Source: CAWBLP01 sp963721065 (lineage in GTDB: Bacteria; Pseudomonadota; Alphaproteobacteria; Acetobacterales; Acetobacteraceae). Taken from it: 64,000 nucleotides of DNA. The notes beneath the pieces were generated by a model. That model worked only from the letters and a program-made list of their open reading frames with translations, had not been told where the DNA came from and searched no databases. The DNA lies in assembly GCA_963721065.1 (NCBI GenBank), contig CAVRHO010000002.1, positions 62,001-126,000 of the forward strand, read 5' to 3'. The stretch's first letter is position 1. Every line of letters begins with the position of its first letter. This document shows positions 26,148-35,483 of the stretch, piece by piece. Position numbers and translations under genes: made by a program.

Positions 26148-26495
26148 TCAGTCCGTCTCGGCGGGAGGTGGCACAAGCGGCCCCAGCGCCGCAACCAACT
26201 CCGGCAATGGGTTGCGCGCCACATCCCACACGAGGTCGATCCGGACCTGGTTGTAGTCGTGGATCAGCCGGTGCCGCATGCCGACAATGGCAGACCAGGG
26301 AATCTCGGGATGTGCCTGCTGGAAGCCGCGCGAAACCTTGCCGGCGGCCTCACCGATGATCTCGATGCTGCGGATTACGGCATTCTGATGCAGTCTGCTG
26401 GTCTCGAACCGTGGCTGGTCCAGTTCGGCGACAAACTCCATGGCATCGCGGGCGGCGAGGAGCATGTCGAGCACCAGTGCCTCATCCCGCAACAT
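26148..26495 (-). CDS. hepT: HepT-like ribonuclease toxin
   Basis: The 115-residue all-helical HEPN (DUF86) protein has the catalytic motif RHRLIHDY (R-x4-H-x-Y) near residue 80, as in HepT RNases of the MntA/HepT toxin-antitoxin system. Upstream helices contain EIIGEAAGKVS, also typical. The MntA antitoxin silences HepT by AMPylating the Tyr of this motif. The ATG at 26495 overlaps the end of mntA by 14 bases; a GTG at 26513 is an alternative. The order mntA-hepT suggests co-expression. Confidence 0.9.
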   Translation of the reverse strand: MLRDEALVLDMLLAARDAMEFVAELDQPRFETSRLHQNAVIRSIEIIGEAAGKVSRGFQQAHPEIPWSAIVGMRHRLIHDYNQVRIDLVWDVARNPLPELVAALGPLVPPPAETD

Positions 26496-26802
26496 AGAGG
26501 GCCTCTGCCTCACCCAGGATCTGGCGGCGTCGGATATAGTTGCGGCTCCGTTCCACCGCCAGGCGATCCACCAGATCGACGGGCCGGCCGATGGCGTGCT
26601 CGAGCGCCTGCTTCAGGTCCATGAACCCGGCCATGCCGGGGTCCTGCCCCGGTTCGAACTCCACGAGCAAATCGGCGTCGCTGCGCGTTGTATCGAAATC
26701 CGAGCCGCGCGCAGCCGAACCGAATACATCCAGCCGCCGGACACGATAACGGCGACACAGTTCAGCAATGGCAGCACGGTTATCGGCAACGGCGGTGTGC
26801 AT
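26482..26802 (-). CDS. mntA: MntA-type minimal nucleotidyltransferase antitoxin
   Basis: The 106-residue minimal nucleotidyltransferase has the motif DVFGSAARGSDFDTTRSDADLLVEF, whose GSx10DxD pattern coordinates Mg and ATP. The closing part contains a likely third carboxylate in VDLVDRL. It should AMPylate and neutralise the HepT toxin encoded downstream. The ATG at 26802 is preferred; longer frames upstream have no family text. An operator-like palindrome lies about 45 bases upstream. Confidence 0.9.
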   Translation of the reverse strand: MHTAVADNRAAIAELCRRYRVRRLDVFGSAARGSDFDTTRSDADLLVEFEPGQDPGMAGFMDLKQALEHAIGRPVDLVDRLAVERSRNYIRRRQILGEAEALYVAG

Positions 26803-26846
26803 GAAGGCTGCGATCGAACAGTGACGGGGAAAGCCGGGATCTCCAA

Positions 26847-26865
26847 GGTTACCATATAGGTGACC
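26847..26865. promoter_or_regulatory. Imperfect palindrome upstream of mntA-hepT, possible operator
   Basis: GGTTACC and GGTGACC flank ATATA, a near-palindrome (6 of 7 pairs) in an otherwise GC-rich region, 45 bases before mntA. On the minus strand it contains TATATG, a plausible -10 element. Toxin-antitoxin operons are often self-repressed from such sites; direct evidence is lacking. Confidence 0.4.
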
Positions 26866-27004
26866 GGCTTCACAGCGGCCGTGCCGTGCGGCAACGGTCT
26901 GCTGATCCGGCACGTGAGCTTGAGGCTGCAACGATCCCCCATTTGATAGTGTTCACCACATCACGATTTCTGCCGTCCGGCATTCAGCATGGAGTGGAGA
27001 TAGG

Positions 27005-27286
27005 ATGGCCAACATGGAGCAGCAGCCGATCCTGCGCCGCGAGGGACGGCGGGCGACCATGATCCGGGCCGCTGAGGCGCGCGCTCTGTTGGGTGCCAAG
27101 GACCGGCAACTGGGCGGGCGGTTTCCCGGCGCGCTGGTCGAGGAAGCCAAGCGCGTCACGGGCATTCCCGGAAACACGGACCTGCTGACCTACGCGTTGA
27201 TCAAGGTTGCGCTGGAGGAAGGTTGCGGCGAGCGATCGCTGGCGCATAGGGGCAAGGTCCCGAAGGGGACGCTGTTTGCGGGTTGA
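27005..27286 (+). CDS. Small helical protein, antitoxin-like, unknown
   Basis: The 93-residue protein starts at ATG 27005 after GGAGATAGG. It contains a strand-helix-helix pattern (LGGRFPGALVEEAKRVTGI, then TDLLTYALIKVALEEG) reminiscent of ribbon-helix-helix-like antitoxins that precede toxin genes. No toxin frame follows in the next 250 bases, so the partner is missing or absent. I cannot name the family. Its adjacency to mntA-hepT (divergent) may be meaningful. Confidence 0.55.
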   Translation: MANMEQQPILRREGRRATMIRAAEARALLGAKDRQLGGRFPGALVEEAKRVTGIPGNTDLLTYALIKVALEEGCGERSLAHRGKVPKGTLFAG

Positions 27287-27534
27287 CCTCGCACGCACTC
27301 AGCGCCGCACCAAGGCGCAACGGTTCAGCGCCATTTTGCCATTGCGGGATGACAGCGCGCCGACTTTGTTGACGACGGAACCGCGTTTGGATCGCCTTTG
27401 ATGCTGGACGCCCGCGTTTATGGCGACGCGCTGGAGCGCAGCCTTCGCCAGGCGGTCCCACCCGCCCCGCCTTGCACCTCGGCCTCATTCCGGCAAGGTT
27501 GACCGTAGCGAGGCCGGCAAGAGGGAGGGCTGCC

Positions 27535-28359
27535 ATGGCGGACGGAACAGAACTGCTGCAAGCACGCTTCGGCATCGATGTGCCGGGGGCGGAGGTGCCG
27601 GACGCCATCGCCCCGCTGCTGGACCGCCGCGTGGTCCGCCGCTACCGCGAGGAGCCGGTGCCCGACTCCCTGCTGGACGCGCTGCTCGCCGCCGCCCAGT
27701 CCGCCCCCGCCAAGTCCGACCTGCAGCAGTACAGCGTCGTGGTGATGCGCGACCCCGCCCGCATCAAGCGCATCGCCGACTGGATCGGCACCATGCCCTG
27801 GATCGCCGGCGCGCCGGTGTTCCTGGTCTGGTGCGGCGACATGCGCCGCGGCCAGCGCCTGTGCGACCTGCACAACATGCCGCACGCCAACAACAACCTG
27901 GACACCTTCCTGAACACCGCGGTGGACTGCTCGCTGGCCATGGGCCAGTTCATGGCCGCCGCCGAGGCGGTGGGTCTGGGCACCTGCCCCATCAGCTACG
28001 TCCGCAGCCACATCGAGAAAGTCACCCCGTTGCTCGGCCTCCCCAGCGGCGTCTATCCGGTGGCCGGCCTCAGCGTCGGCTGGCCGGTGTTCCGCCGCCC
28101 CGTCTCGATGCGCCTGCCGCCGTCGGTCGTGGTGCATCGCGAGCACTACGACGACAGCAATCTGCAGACCGAGGTTCAGGCCTACGACGAACGTCGCCGC
28201 GCCCGGGACCCCGTGGCCGCCGCCAGCCTGAAGAACAACGACGTCTATCCCCCGCGCGACGGCGTCGGCTGGAGCGAGAACGTCGCCCGCCAGCTCTCCG
28301 TGCCGGAGCGGTTCGGCTTCGCCACCTATCTCAAGACGAGAGGTTTCGACCTTGCCTGA
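27535..28359 (+). CDS. Nitroreductase-family protein
   Basis: The 274-residue FMN-binding protein has RRVVRRYREEPVPDSLLDALL near residue 30, the signature of nitroreductase FMN contacts. It also has AAQSAPAKSDLQQY and a C-terminal PVAGLSVGWP. Members reduce nitroaromatics, quinones or flavins using NAD(P)H. The ATG at 27535 follows a strong GGGAGGG ribosome site; the longer frame from 27472 is rejected. The stop overlaps the NUDIX start (TTGCCTGA), so the two genes are probably translationally coupled. Its substrate is unknown. Confidence 0.9.
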   Translation: MADGTELLQARFGIDVPGAEVPDAIAPLLDRRVVRRYREEPVPDSLLDALLAAAQSAPAKSDLQQYSVVVMRDPARIKRIADWIGTMPWIAGAPVFLVWCGDMRRGQRLCDLHNMPHANNNLDTFLNTAVDCSLAMGQFMAAAEAVGLGTCPISYVRSHIEKVTPLLGLPSGVYPVAGLSVGWPVFRRPVSMRLPPSVVVHREHYDDSNLQTEVQAYDERRRARDPVAAASLKNNDVYPPRDGVGWSENVARQLSVPERFGFATYLKTRGFDLA

Positions 28360-29011
28360 AGACCACGTGCCGCACGCGCCACTGATCGACCAGTCGGAAC
28401 CGCCCCGCCCCGATGTCGTGCAACCCCGTCACGCCGCCAGCCTGGTGGTGTACCGGCAGGAAGGCGACAGCGTCGCCATGCTGATGGGCATGCGCGGCGC
28501 GAAGCACCGCTTCATGCCGAACCGCCTGGTGTTCCCCGGCGGTGCGGTTGACAGTGCCGACCTCTCCGCGCCCTGCGCCACGCCGCTGCCGAAGCAGACC
28601 GAGCACCTGCTGCGCAAGAACGCCACCGAGAAGCTGGCGCACGGCCTGGGCATCGCCGCCGCCCGCGAACTGCACGAGGAAACCGGCCTGTCGCTCGGCC
28701 ACCCACCAACGCTGCATGTGCTGCATTTGCTGGCCCGCGCGGTGACGCCGCCGGGCAATCCGATCCGCTTCAACGCGCGCTTCTTCGTGGTGGACGCCGC
28801 ACACGTCTCCGGCACGCTGAACGGCGGCGACGGCGAGCTGGAGAACCTGCGCTTCTTCCCGATCGAGGAGGCCCTGGCACTGGACCTCGCGACCCCGACC
28901 CGGCGCGTGCTGGAACGCCTGCGCACCTGGCTGGCGATGAGCGAGGCAGAGCGCGCCGCACAGACCCATTCGCCGGTGATGCTGCGCGACCAGGGCTGGC
29001 GGATGGAGTGA
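28352..29011 (+). CDS. NUDIX hydrolase
   Basis: The 219-residue protein carries a NUDIX fold. The core of the box is AAARELHEETGLSLG (RELxEExG), preceded by FPGGAVD. The usual short spacing between the GG and the RE helix is stretched by an insertion of about 40 residues, which is seen in the CoA-pyrophosphatase-like or RNA-processing NUDT19 group. The start is TTG 28352, overlapping the nitroreductase stop, with GAGAGG eight bases upstream. The substrate is not readable from sequence. Confidence 0.87.
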   Translation: MPEDHVPHAPLIDQSEPPRPDVVQPRHAASLVVYRQEGDSVAMLMGMRGAKHRFMPNRLVFPGGAVDSADLSAPCATPLPKQTEHLLRKNATEKLAHGLGIAAARELHEETGLSLGHPPTLHVLHLLARAVTPPGNPIRFNARFFVVDAAHVSGTLNGGDGELENLRFFPIEEALALDLATPTRRVLERLRTWLAMSEAERAAQTHSPVMLRDQGWRME

Positions 29012-29499
29012 TACCACCCCGCGTGCGTTCGACCCCACCGCGTCATGGTCCGCGCCGCGTCATGACCGGCGCCACGTCATGATCGGATTTCTCGGGGCGG
29101 CTGCTGCTGGCAACCGGCACGCGGCCGGTGGACCTGGCCGGCGAGCCGTTCGAACTCCACGTCGTGCCGACACAAGGTCGTGTTCACCACCCCCTCATGG
29201 TCGGCAGAGCTCCCGGAAAAGCCCGGCCACCCACGTCTATCCTCAGGTCCCGATAGCAAACTCATGGCAGGCAGGCCGACGCCGAACCATGCCCCGCGAG
29301 GGCGGGCGCCCCGCACCGCCCGGACCATAGGTAGGCCGACGCCCGCCGTTCCGCCCCCAGCCCGGCGAGTCCACCGGACCTGGCCGTGCGGACCAGGGCC
29401 TGCCCGCTTATTCTCCAAAGGTCCGCCCCGATGGAACCAGCCGGATTTGCCGGTCGCGGTGCGCCTCGGCAGATTGTCGGCAACAAAGGGGAGAGCCCG
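29012..29499. other. Intergenic region with short tandem repeats
   Basis: These 488 bases contain a 17-bp tandem repeat beginning at 29041 (CGTCATGGTCCGCGCCG, then 29058 and 29075 variants). A stretch resembling the CCACGTC repeat text of the 24.9-kb gap follows at 29220-29260. Frames crossing the region show no family pattern. The promoter of the phosphoesterase gene should be near its right end, but no clear boxes are seen. Confidence 0.55.
29041..29088. repeat. 17-bp tandem repeat, about 2.8 copies
   Basis: Units of 17 bases start with CGTCATG at 29041, 29058 and 29075, with variation in the last ten bases (GTCCGCGCCG, ACCGGCGCCA, then ATCGG). The period is not divisible by three. Confidence 0.6.
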
Positions 29500-30096
29500 G
29501 TGAAGCTTGGCATCGTTTCGGACATTCACGGCAACGTTGGGGGCCTGCAACAGGCGCTGGCGCTGATGGGCGAGGTGGACCGCCTCCTGTGCCTCGGCGA
29601 CTGCATCTTCGACTACCAGTTCTCCAACGACGTGGTCGCCCTGCTGCGTGAGCGCGACGCCGTCATCATCCAGGGCAATCACGAGGAGACGTTCTTCTCC
29701 CCGGCCGGCGTACGGGCGCGCGAACGCGCGGGGCTGGACCCGGCGTTGATGGCCTTCCTGTCGGATCAACCGCACCGCCGAGCGCTGGACTGCGGCGGGC
29801 GCCGGGTGCTGATGGTGCACTCCACGCCGTGGGAGCCGCGCGGCGCCTATGTCTATCCACACAGCGCGTCCCTTGCGCGGTTTGCCGAGGCGGACGCGGA
29901 TATCGTCCTCTACGGCCACACGCATGCGCAGGTGGTGGAGCGGGTCGGACGCGTGCTGGTGGTCAACCCGGGCTCTGCCGGCGATGCGCGCGACCACCGC
30001 AATGGACGGCAGTTGAGCTGCGCCGTGCTGGATACGGCCAGCGAGGAAGTCCAGGTATTCGATTATCCGGATCAACGCTACGGCTCGGCGGACTGA
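29500..30096 (+). CDS. Calcineurin-like metallophosphoesterase (YfcE/MJ0936 type)
   Basis: The 198-residue protein has the complete metal-binding series for this superfamily: SDIHGN at residues 7-12, GDC, GNHEE, LMVHSTP and GHTHAQV. It is of the short YfcE/MJ0936 type, which cleaves phosphodiesters or phosphomonoesters with Mn or other divalent ions. The GTG at 29500 gives MKLGIVSDIHGN, preceded by GGGGAG; the longer frame from 29386 lacks homology. The natural substrate is unknown. It lies alone between intergenic stretches. Confidence 0.9.
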   Translation: MKLGIVSDIHGNVGGLQQALALMGEVDRLLCLGDCIFDYQFSNDVVALLRERDAVIIQGNHEETFFSPAGVRARERAGLDPALMAFLSDQPHRRALDCGGRRVLMVHSTPWEPRGAYVYPHSASLARFAEADADIVLYGHTHAQVVERVGRVLVVNPGSAGDARDHRNGRQLSCAVLDTASEEVQVFDYPDQRYGSAD

Positions 30097-30149
30097 AGCT
30101 GCGCCCGGCCCGTGGCTTGCGAAGAGCGTGCAGTCGAATCCCGCCCGTG

Positions 30150-31760
30150 TCAGTGCGCCTCCACCTCCCCACCCAGCACCGGCTTCGCCAGCAGCAGAGT
30201 CAGTGGCAGGGCCAGGAAGAAGGTGCCGGCCATCAGCAGCAGCACGTCGTTGTAGGTCAGCGTCAGTGCCTGCTGCTGCACCATCTGCGCGATCCGCTGC
30301 AGCGCCGCCAGCTTCGCGTCGCCCGCCTTCGCCGCGGTCAGTGCATGCGTCAGCCCGTCCACGAACTGCATCGCGCCTGGACGCGCCCAGTTCACCTGCT
30401 CGGCCAGATGCTGCGTGTGCAGCGCCAGGCGCGACGTCGCCACGGTGTTGATCAGCGCCAGCCCGACGGCGCCGCCCAGGTTGCGCATCAGGTTGTACAG
30501 CCCCGACGCGTTCTTCAGCGCCTCGGGCGCCAGCCGCCCCAGCGCCACCTGGTTCACCGGCAGCATCACGAACATCATGGAAGCGCCGCGCAGCGCCTGC
30601 GGGCCGAACAGCCCCCAGAAGGCTGTTTCGCTGGTCAGGTGCGCCATCCACCAGATGCCGCCGCCGAACATCAGCAACCCGATCCCCAGCATCACCCGCA
30701 AGTCCATCTTCTTCGCCAGCGCGCCGGCCAGCGGCGCCGACAGGAACATCGCCGCGCCGGTGACGAACATGATCTCCCCGATCTGCAGGCTGTTGTAGCC
30801 ACGCACCCGGGCAAGAAACAGCGGCACCAGGTACACCGACCCATACAGCCCGATGCCCACGATGAAGCTGAACAGCGAGCCGAAGCTGAAGTTGACGTCG
30901 CGGAAGGCGCGCAGTTCCACCAGCGGGTCCCGCGCGGAGAACATGCGCCAGAAGAACAGCACGCCGGTCACCGCGCATACCGCCCCGGCCCAGGCGATGG
31001 TCCGGTCGTGGAACCAGCCCCAGCGCTCGCCTTCCTCCAGCACGTATTCCAGCGTGCCGAGGAACAGCGCCATCAGCGCCAGCCCCGCCAGGTCGAAGCT
31101 GCGGCGCAGCGCCCAGTTCGGCTTGTCGATGTCCAGGCAGCGCCACACCGTCAGCCCGACGGCCAGACCCACCGGCACGTTGATCAGGAACAGCCAGTGC
31201 CACGACAGTTGCTCGGTCAGCCAGCCGCCCAGCGTGGGGCCGATGGTCGGCGCCAGCGTCGCGGTCAGGCCGATCAGCACCGAGATCTGCGCCCGCTTCG
31301 GCCCGGTGAACAGCAGGAAGGACGTGGCGAACACGGTCGGGATCATCGCCCCGCCGATGAACCCCTGCGCCGCGCGGTAGAGGATCATCGTGTCCAGGCT
31401 GGTCGCGGTGGCGCACAGCGCGGAGAACACGGTGAAGCCGAGCGCGCTGGCGACGAACAGGATGCGCGTGGACAGCAGGCGGGAGAGCCAGCCGGACAGC
31501 GGGATCATGACGATCTCGGCGATCAGGTAGCTCGTCTGCACCCAGGACGCCTCGTCCGGGCTGGCGGCGAGGCCGGCCTGAATGTCCAGGATGGAGGCGC
31601 TGACGATCTGGATGTCCAGGATCGCCATGAACATTCCCACCACCATCGCCATGAACCCGGCCCACTGGCGCCAGGTCAGGCTGTCGGTGGCGGCGGCAGC
31701 CGACGCTCCCCCCGCCACAGGGGGAGCGGGAGCCGCGCCTTGCCGGCCAGTCCCGCTCAT
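30150..31760 (-). CDS. emrB: DHA2-family MFS drug efflux transporter (EmrB/QacA type)
   Basis: The 536-residue inner-membrane transporter has 14 predicted helices. Motif A-like text around GWLSRLLSTRILF is present, as are the DHA2 hallmarks LDIQIVSASILDIQAGL and LTATLAPTIGPTLGGWLTE. It is the proton-driven pump that works with the adaptor protein encoded just upstream to expel toxic compounds. The ATG at 31760 overlaps the adaptor's stop as ATGA. A REP-like palindrome is embedded in the codons of its N-terminal tail. Confidence 0.93.
   Translation of the reverse strand: MSGTGRQGAAPAPPVAGGASAAAATDSLTWRQWAGFMAMVVGMFMAILDIQIVSASILDIQAGLAASPDEASWVQTSYLIAEIVMIPLSGWLSRLLSTRILFVASALGFTVFSALCATATSLDTMILYRAAQGFIGGAMIPTVFATSFLLFTGPKRAQISVLIGLTATLAPTIGPTLGGWLTEQLSWHWLFLINVPVGLAVGLTVWRCLDIDKPNWALRRSFDLAGLALMALFLGTLEYVLEEGERWGWFHDRTIAWAGAVCAVTGVLFFWRMFSARDPLVELRAFRDVNFSFGSLFSFIVGIGLYGSVYLVPLFLARVRGYNSLQIGEIMFVTGAAMFLSAPLAGALAKKMDLRVMLGIGLLMFGGGIWWMAHLTSETAFWGLFGPQALRGASMMFVMLPVNQVALGRLAPEALKNASGLYNLMRNLGGAVGLALINTVATSRLALHTQHLAEQVNWARPGAMQFVDGLTHALTAAKAGDAKLAALQRIAQMVQQQALTLTYNDVLLLMAGTFFLALPLTLLLAKPVLGGEVEAH
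31705..31727. repeat. REP-like palindrome, copy 3, inside the efflux-pump coding region
   Basis: GCTCCCCC / GGGGGAGC arms (8 bp, 7-base loop) lie within codons about 12-19 of the pump gene, in the poorly conserved Ala/Pro-rich cytoplasmic tail. Confidence 0.6.
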
Positions 31761-32924
31761 CGCACGAAACTCCGCGCCGTCTCGGCCGCGGCACCGAACA
31801 GGCCCAGCCGTTCGGCATCGGGGCCGCGGGTATCCACCTCGGCCGTGACCGACAGGCCGGCGCGCAGCCACGTAGCGTGCGCTGCCTCCTGCGGATCGAT
31901 CGCGATCTTCACCGGCACGCGCTGCACTACCTTGGTGAAGTTGCCGGTGGCGTTCTGCGGCGGCAGCAGGCTGAACAGCGCGCCAGTGGCCGGTGCCAGG
32001 CTGTTCACCCGCCCGTCCAGCGCCGCCCCCGGGTTGATGTCCGGCACCAGCCGCACCTTCATCCCCGGCTGCATGCGCGCGAGTTGCGTCTCCTTGAAGT
32101 TGGCCAGCACGTACAGCTTGTCCGGCAGCGGAGCGACCGCGATCAGTTGCGTGCCGGGCTGAACGTGTTCGCCCAGTTCCGCCGCGCGATTGCCGACGAT
32201 CCCGTCGAACGGCGCCCGGATCACGGTGTATTTCAGGTTATTCTCGGCGAGCGTCAGAGCGGCGGCGGCGCTGCGCTGGCGCGCCTCGGCCTGTGCAAGT
32301 TGCGCCTGCAACACACCCACCTGCTGTTCCGCCGCGTGCAACTGCGCCTGCGCCGACTCCAGCCCAGCGGCGGCCTTGCGGTTGGCTGCCACAGCCAGGT
32401 CATTGGCCTGGCGTGACGCCCAGCCCTGCGCCGTCAGCGTCGCCGACCGGCCCGCATCCGCCCTGGCCCGCGCCTGCTCGGCCTGGGCCTGCGACACCGC
32501 GGCCCGCGCGGCCGCAACGGCGGATTGTTGCTGCGCAATCTGGCTGCGCGCGGTGGCCACCGCGGCCTGTGCCTCTGCGGCGGCGGCGCGCGCCTGCGCC
32601 AGACGCGCCTGCCAGTCGGTCGGGTCCAGCACGATCAGCGGATCGCCCGCGTGCACACGTTGGTTGTCCGCCACCTTGATCGCCGCGACGTTGCCGGCGA
32701 TGCGCGGGCTCAGCACCGCGATGTCGCCGTGCACATAGGCGTCGTTGGTGCTTTCGATCCAGCGGCCCTCGGTGAACCACCAGGACGCCGTCACCGCGAT
32801 GGCGATCGCCGCCACGCCGGCCAGCACGGGCCGCAGCCAGCGGCGCAACCGGCGCCGGCGCGGCTCCGGGGTGCTCTGGTTCAGTACCGGGGGCGGGCGT
32901 CGGCTCGTCCGAGAGTGCGTTCAT
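31757..32924 (-). CDS. emrA: EmrA/HlyD-type efflux adaptor, probable 5' frameshift
   Basis: The protein is a periplasmic adaptor with one membrane anchor, a biotinyl-lipoyl-like lipoyl domain split by a long coiled coil (AEQQVGVLQAQLAQAEAR), and a beta-barrel segment; DAYVHGD and RAPFDGIVGNRAAELGEHV are family hallmarks. The uninterrupted frame from TTG 32848 gives 363 residues. However, ATG 32924 has a strong AGGAGAG ribosome site and reads MNALSDEPTPAP. Removing one C from a five-C run near 32885-32895 joins the two, giving a natural tail PVLNQSTPEPRRRR. The annotated span includes that extended start. It is divergent from the TetR gene. Confidence 0.88.
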
Positions 32925-32939
32925 CCTGGGCTCTCCTGA

Positions 32940-32954
32940 ACTGAACGGTTCAGT
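32940..32954. promoter_or_regulatory. TetR-family operator, site 1
   Basis: ACTGAAC-G-GTTCAGT is a perfect 15-base palindrome located 16 bases upstream of the efflux adaptor ATG, next to its ribosome site. A near-identical copy lies at 32999. Two matching copies in a divergent regulator-pump gap point to binding by the TetR protein encoded at 33058. Confidence 0.75.
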
Positions 32955-32998
32955 CCGGAGACGTAGATGCGCCTGCGCCCGGTACGGGTCAAGGAAAA

Positions 32999-33013
32999 AC
33001 TGAACCGTCCAGT
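32999..33013. promoter_or_regulatory. TetR-family operator, site 2
   Basis: ACTGAAC-C-GTCCAGT is a 15-base palindrome with one mismatch, 44 bases upstream of the TetR gene start. It lies 59 bases from site 1, close to five and a half helical turns. Between them, TTGACC (minus strand, about 32986-32991) may be the -35 box of the pump operon. Confidence 0.7.
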
Positions 33014-33057
33014 TTAGTCCTTGAAAACGTCACCGTGATGGGGCCAAGTAGCGGCAC

Positions 33058-33681
33058 ATGTCCGCCCACGCGCATCACAGACCCGACTCAAAGTCCCCCA
33101 AGCACCAGGCCATCCTGGATGCCGCCGGAGACCTGTTCACCCACCAGGGCTACGGCGCGGTCAGCATGGACTCGGTGGCACGGGCCGCCGGTGTTTCCAA
33201 GGCGACGCTGTATGCGCATTTCGCGTCCAAGGACCGGCTGTTCGCCACCATCATCAACCAGGGCTGCCGGCAGAACATTGCCCTGGCGGACCTGCTGCCG
33301 CCTGCCGGCGCCGATCTGGAAGCCGGATTGATCGCGCTGGCGCGTCGGGTCATGGACTTCCTGCTGGAAGACCGGGTGCTGGCGATCTACCGCATCGTCA
33401 TTGCGGAATGCGCGCGGTTTCCCGAACTGGGCCGCACGTTCTACGAGAATGGCCCGGCGGTGTTCATCGAGGTATTCAGCGCGTGGCTGCGGGAACAGGC
33501 GGCGGCCGGGCATCTCGCGGTGCCGGATCCGGAAACTGCTGCGAACCAGTTCATCGCCCTGCTGCGTACGGGTGCTTATCTGCGGGCGACCCTGGGCCTC
33601 GCGCCGCCGGATTCCGCGGAGGTCGAGGCCACGGCCGAGGCGGCGGTTCGCACCTTCCTGCGGGCCTTTGCGTCGGCCTGA
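33058..33681 (+). CDS. TetR/AcrR-family transcriptional regulator
   Basis: The 207-residue protein has an N-terminal helix-turn-helix, ILDAAGDLFTHQGYGAVSMD then VSKATLYAHFASKDRLF (residues about 19-65), typical of TetR. The C-terminal ligand domain resembles the AefR-like group (RTFYENGPAVFIEVF). Position divergent from the emrAB-type operon and two flanking operators make it the likely local repressor, relieved by a drug or metabolite. The start is ATG 33058. The ligand cannot be read. Confidence 0.93.
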   Translation: MSAHAHHRPDSKSPKHQAILDAAGDLFTHQGYGAVSMDSVARAAGVSKATLYAHFASKDRLFATIINQGCRQNIALADLLPPAGADLEAGLIALARRVMDFLLEDRVLAIYRIVIAECARFPELGRTFYENGPAVFIEVFSAWLREQAAAGHLAVPDPETAANQFIALLRTGAYLRATLGLAPPDSAEVEATAEAAVRTFLRAFASA

Positions 33682-34135
33682 TCAGGACGACGCGTCCGGT
33701 TTGGCCCGGGCACCCTGCTGCGCCGGCGAGTCATTGCGCATCGAGGATGTCCGGCCTGTGGCGTGCCCCTGTGCATTGCGGTGCTGGGCTCGGCGATGGC
33801 GTGCCTCGCGTCGCTTCTTGTGCCAGGCGCGGACGTCGTCGATCGTCACATAGCCCTTGCTGCCGCTGTCGATCGCCTTGAAGTGGCGCGCAATGGTGAT
33901 GTAGCCGCGCATCGCCTGCTCCAGGGTAAGGTGGCCGTCATGGCTGGTGTTGGCGCGGGCGAACTGCCGTTCCCAGGGTGCTGTGTGGTGGCGTGCCGGC
34001 GTTCGCGACGCCAGTGCCGCCCGATCGGGCGCGACCGGCTGCGTGGCGGAATGGGCCGGCGGCGGCGCCGGGGGTTGGGCCAGGTACCGGCGTCGTCCAA
34101 AGCAGCAGGACGGCCAACAGGGGCAGCATGCGCAT
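33682..34135 (-). pseudogene. Secreted EF-hand domain protein, frameshifted
   Basis: The ATG at 34135 after AAGGAG opens a clear signal peptide MRMLPLLAVLLLWTTP. The frame then shifts near 34081-34091. The continuing frame reads LAQPPAPPPAHS, then two EF-hand-like motifs: ANTSHDGHLTLEQA and AIDSGSKGYVTIDDV. A basic C-terminal tail full of Arg and His follows. Removing one base in CCGG joins the two frames into a coherent exported calcium-binding-like protein of about 150 residues. The second loop lacks some acidic ligands (Gly and Lys at usual Asp positions), so calcium affinity may be weak. The break may be a sequencing error rather than a real mutation. Confidence 0.7.
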
Positions 34136-34238
34136 GGTCCGGAAGCTCCTTGCGGGTGAATGGCAAGGTGATCCTGCGCGCGAATTGCTAATCCTCAGTG
34201 AACGCCAAGCGGCAAAGGGCCGGGACGGATCGGCGCCC

Positions 34239-35309
<1,071 letters not shown>

Positions 35310-35483
35310 GACATCTTCCGCCCGTTGTGCGGGCGCGAAATAGGCGGCTCTCGGCCCCGTGTCATCATCCGAGTGGCGATAGGATCGTCCCACCCCACGC
35401 AGAGCTGGGGGCGCGCCCATTTTTGCCGCACCGGCACGCCGATTACACGCGGTGTCCTGCCGCGTGCGGAACCATTGGCCCGG

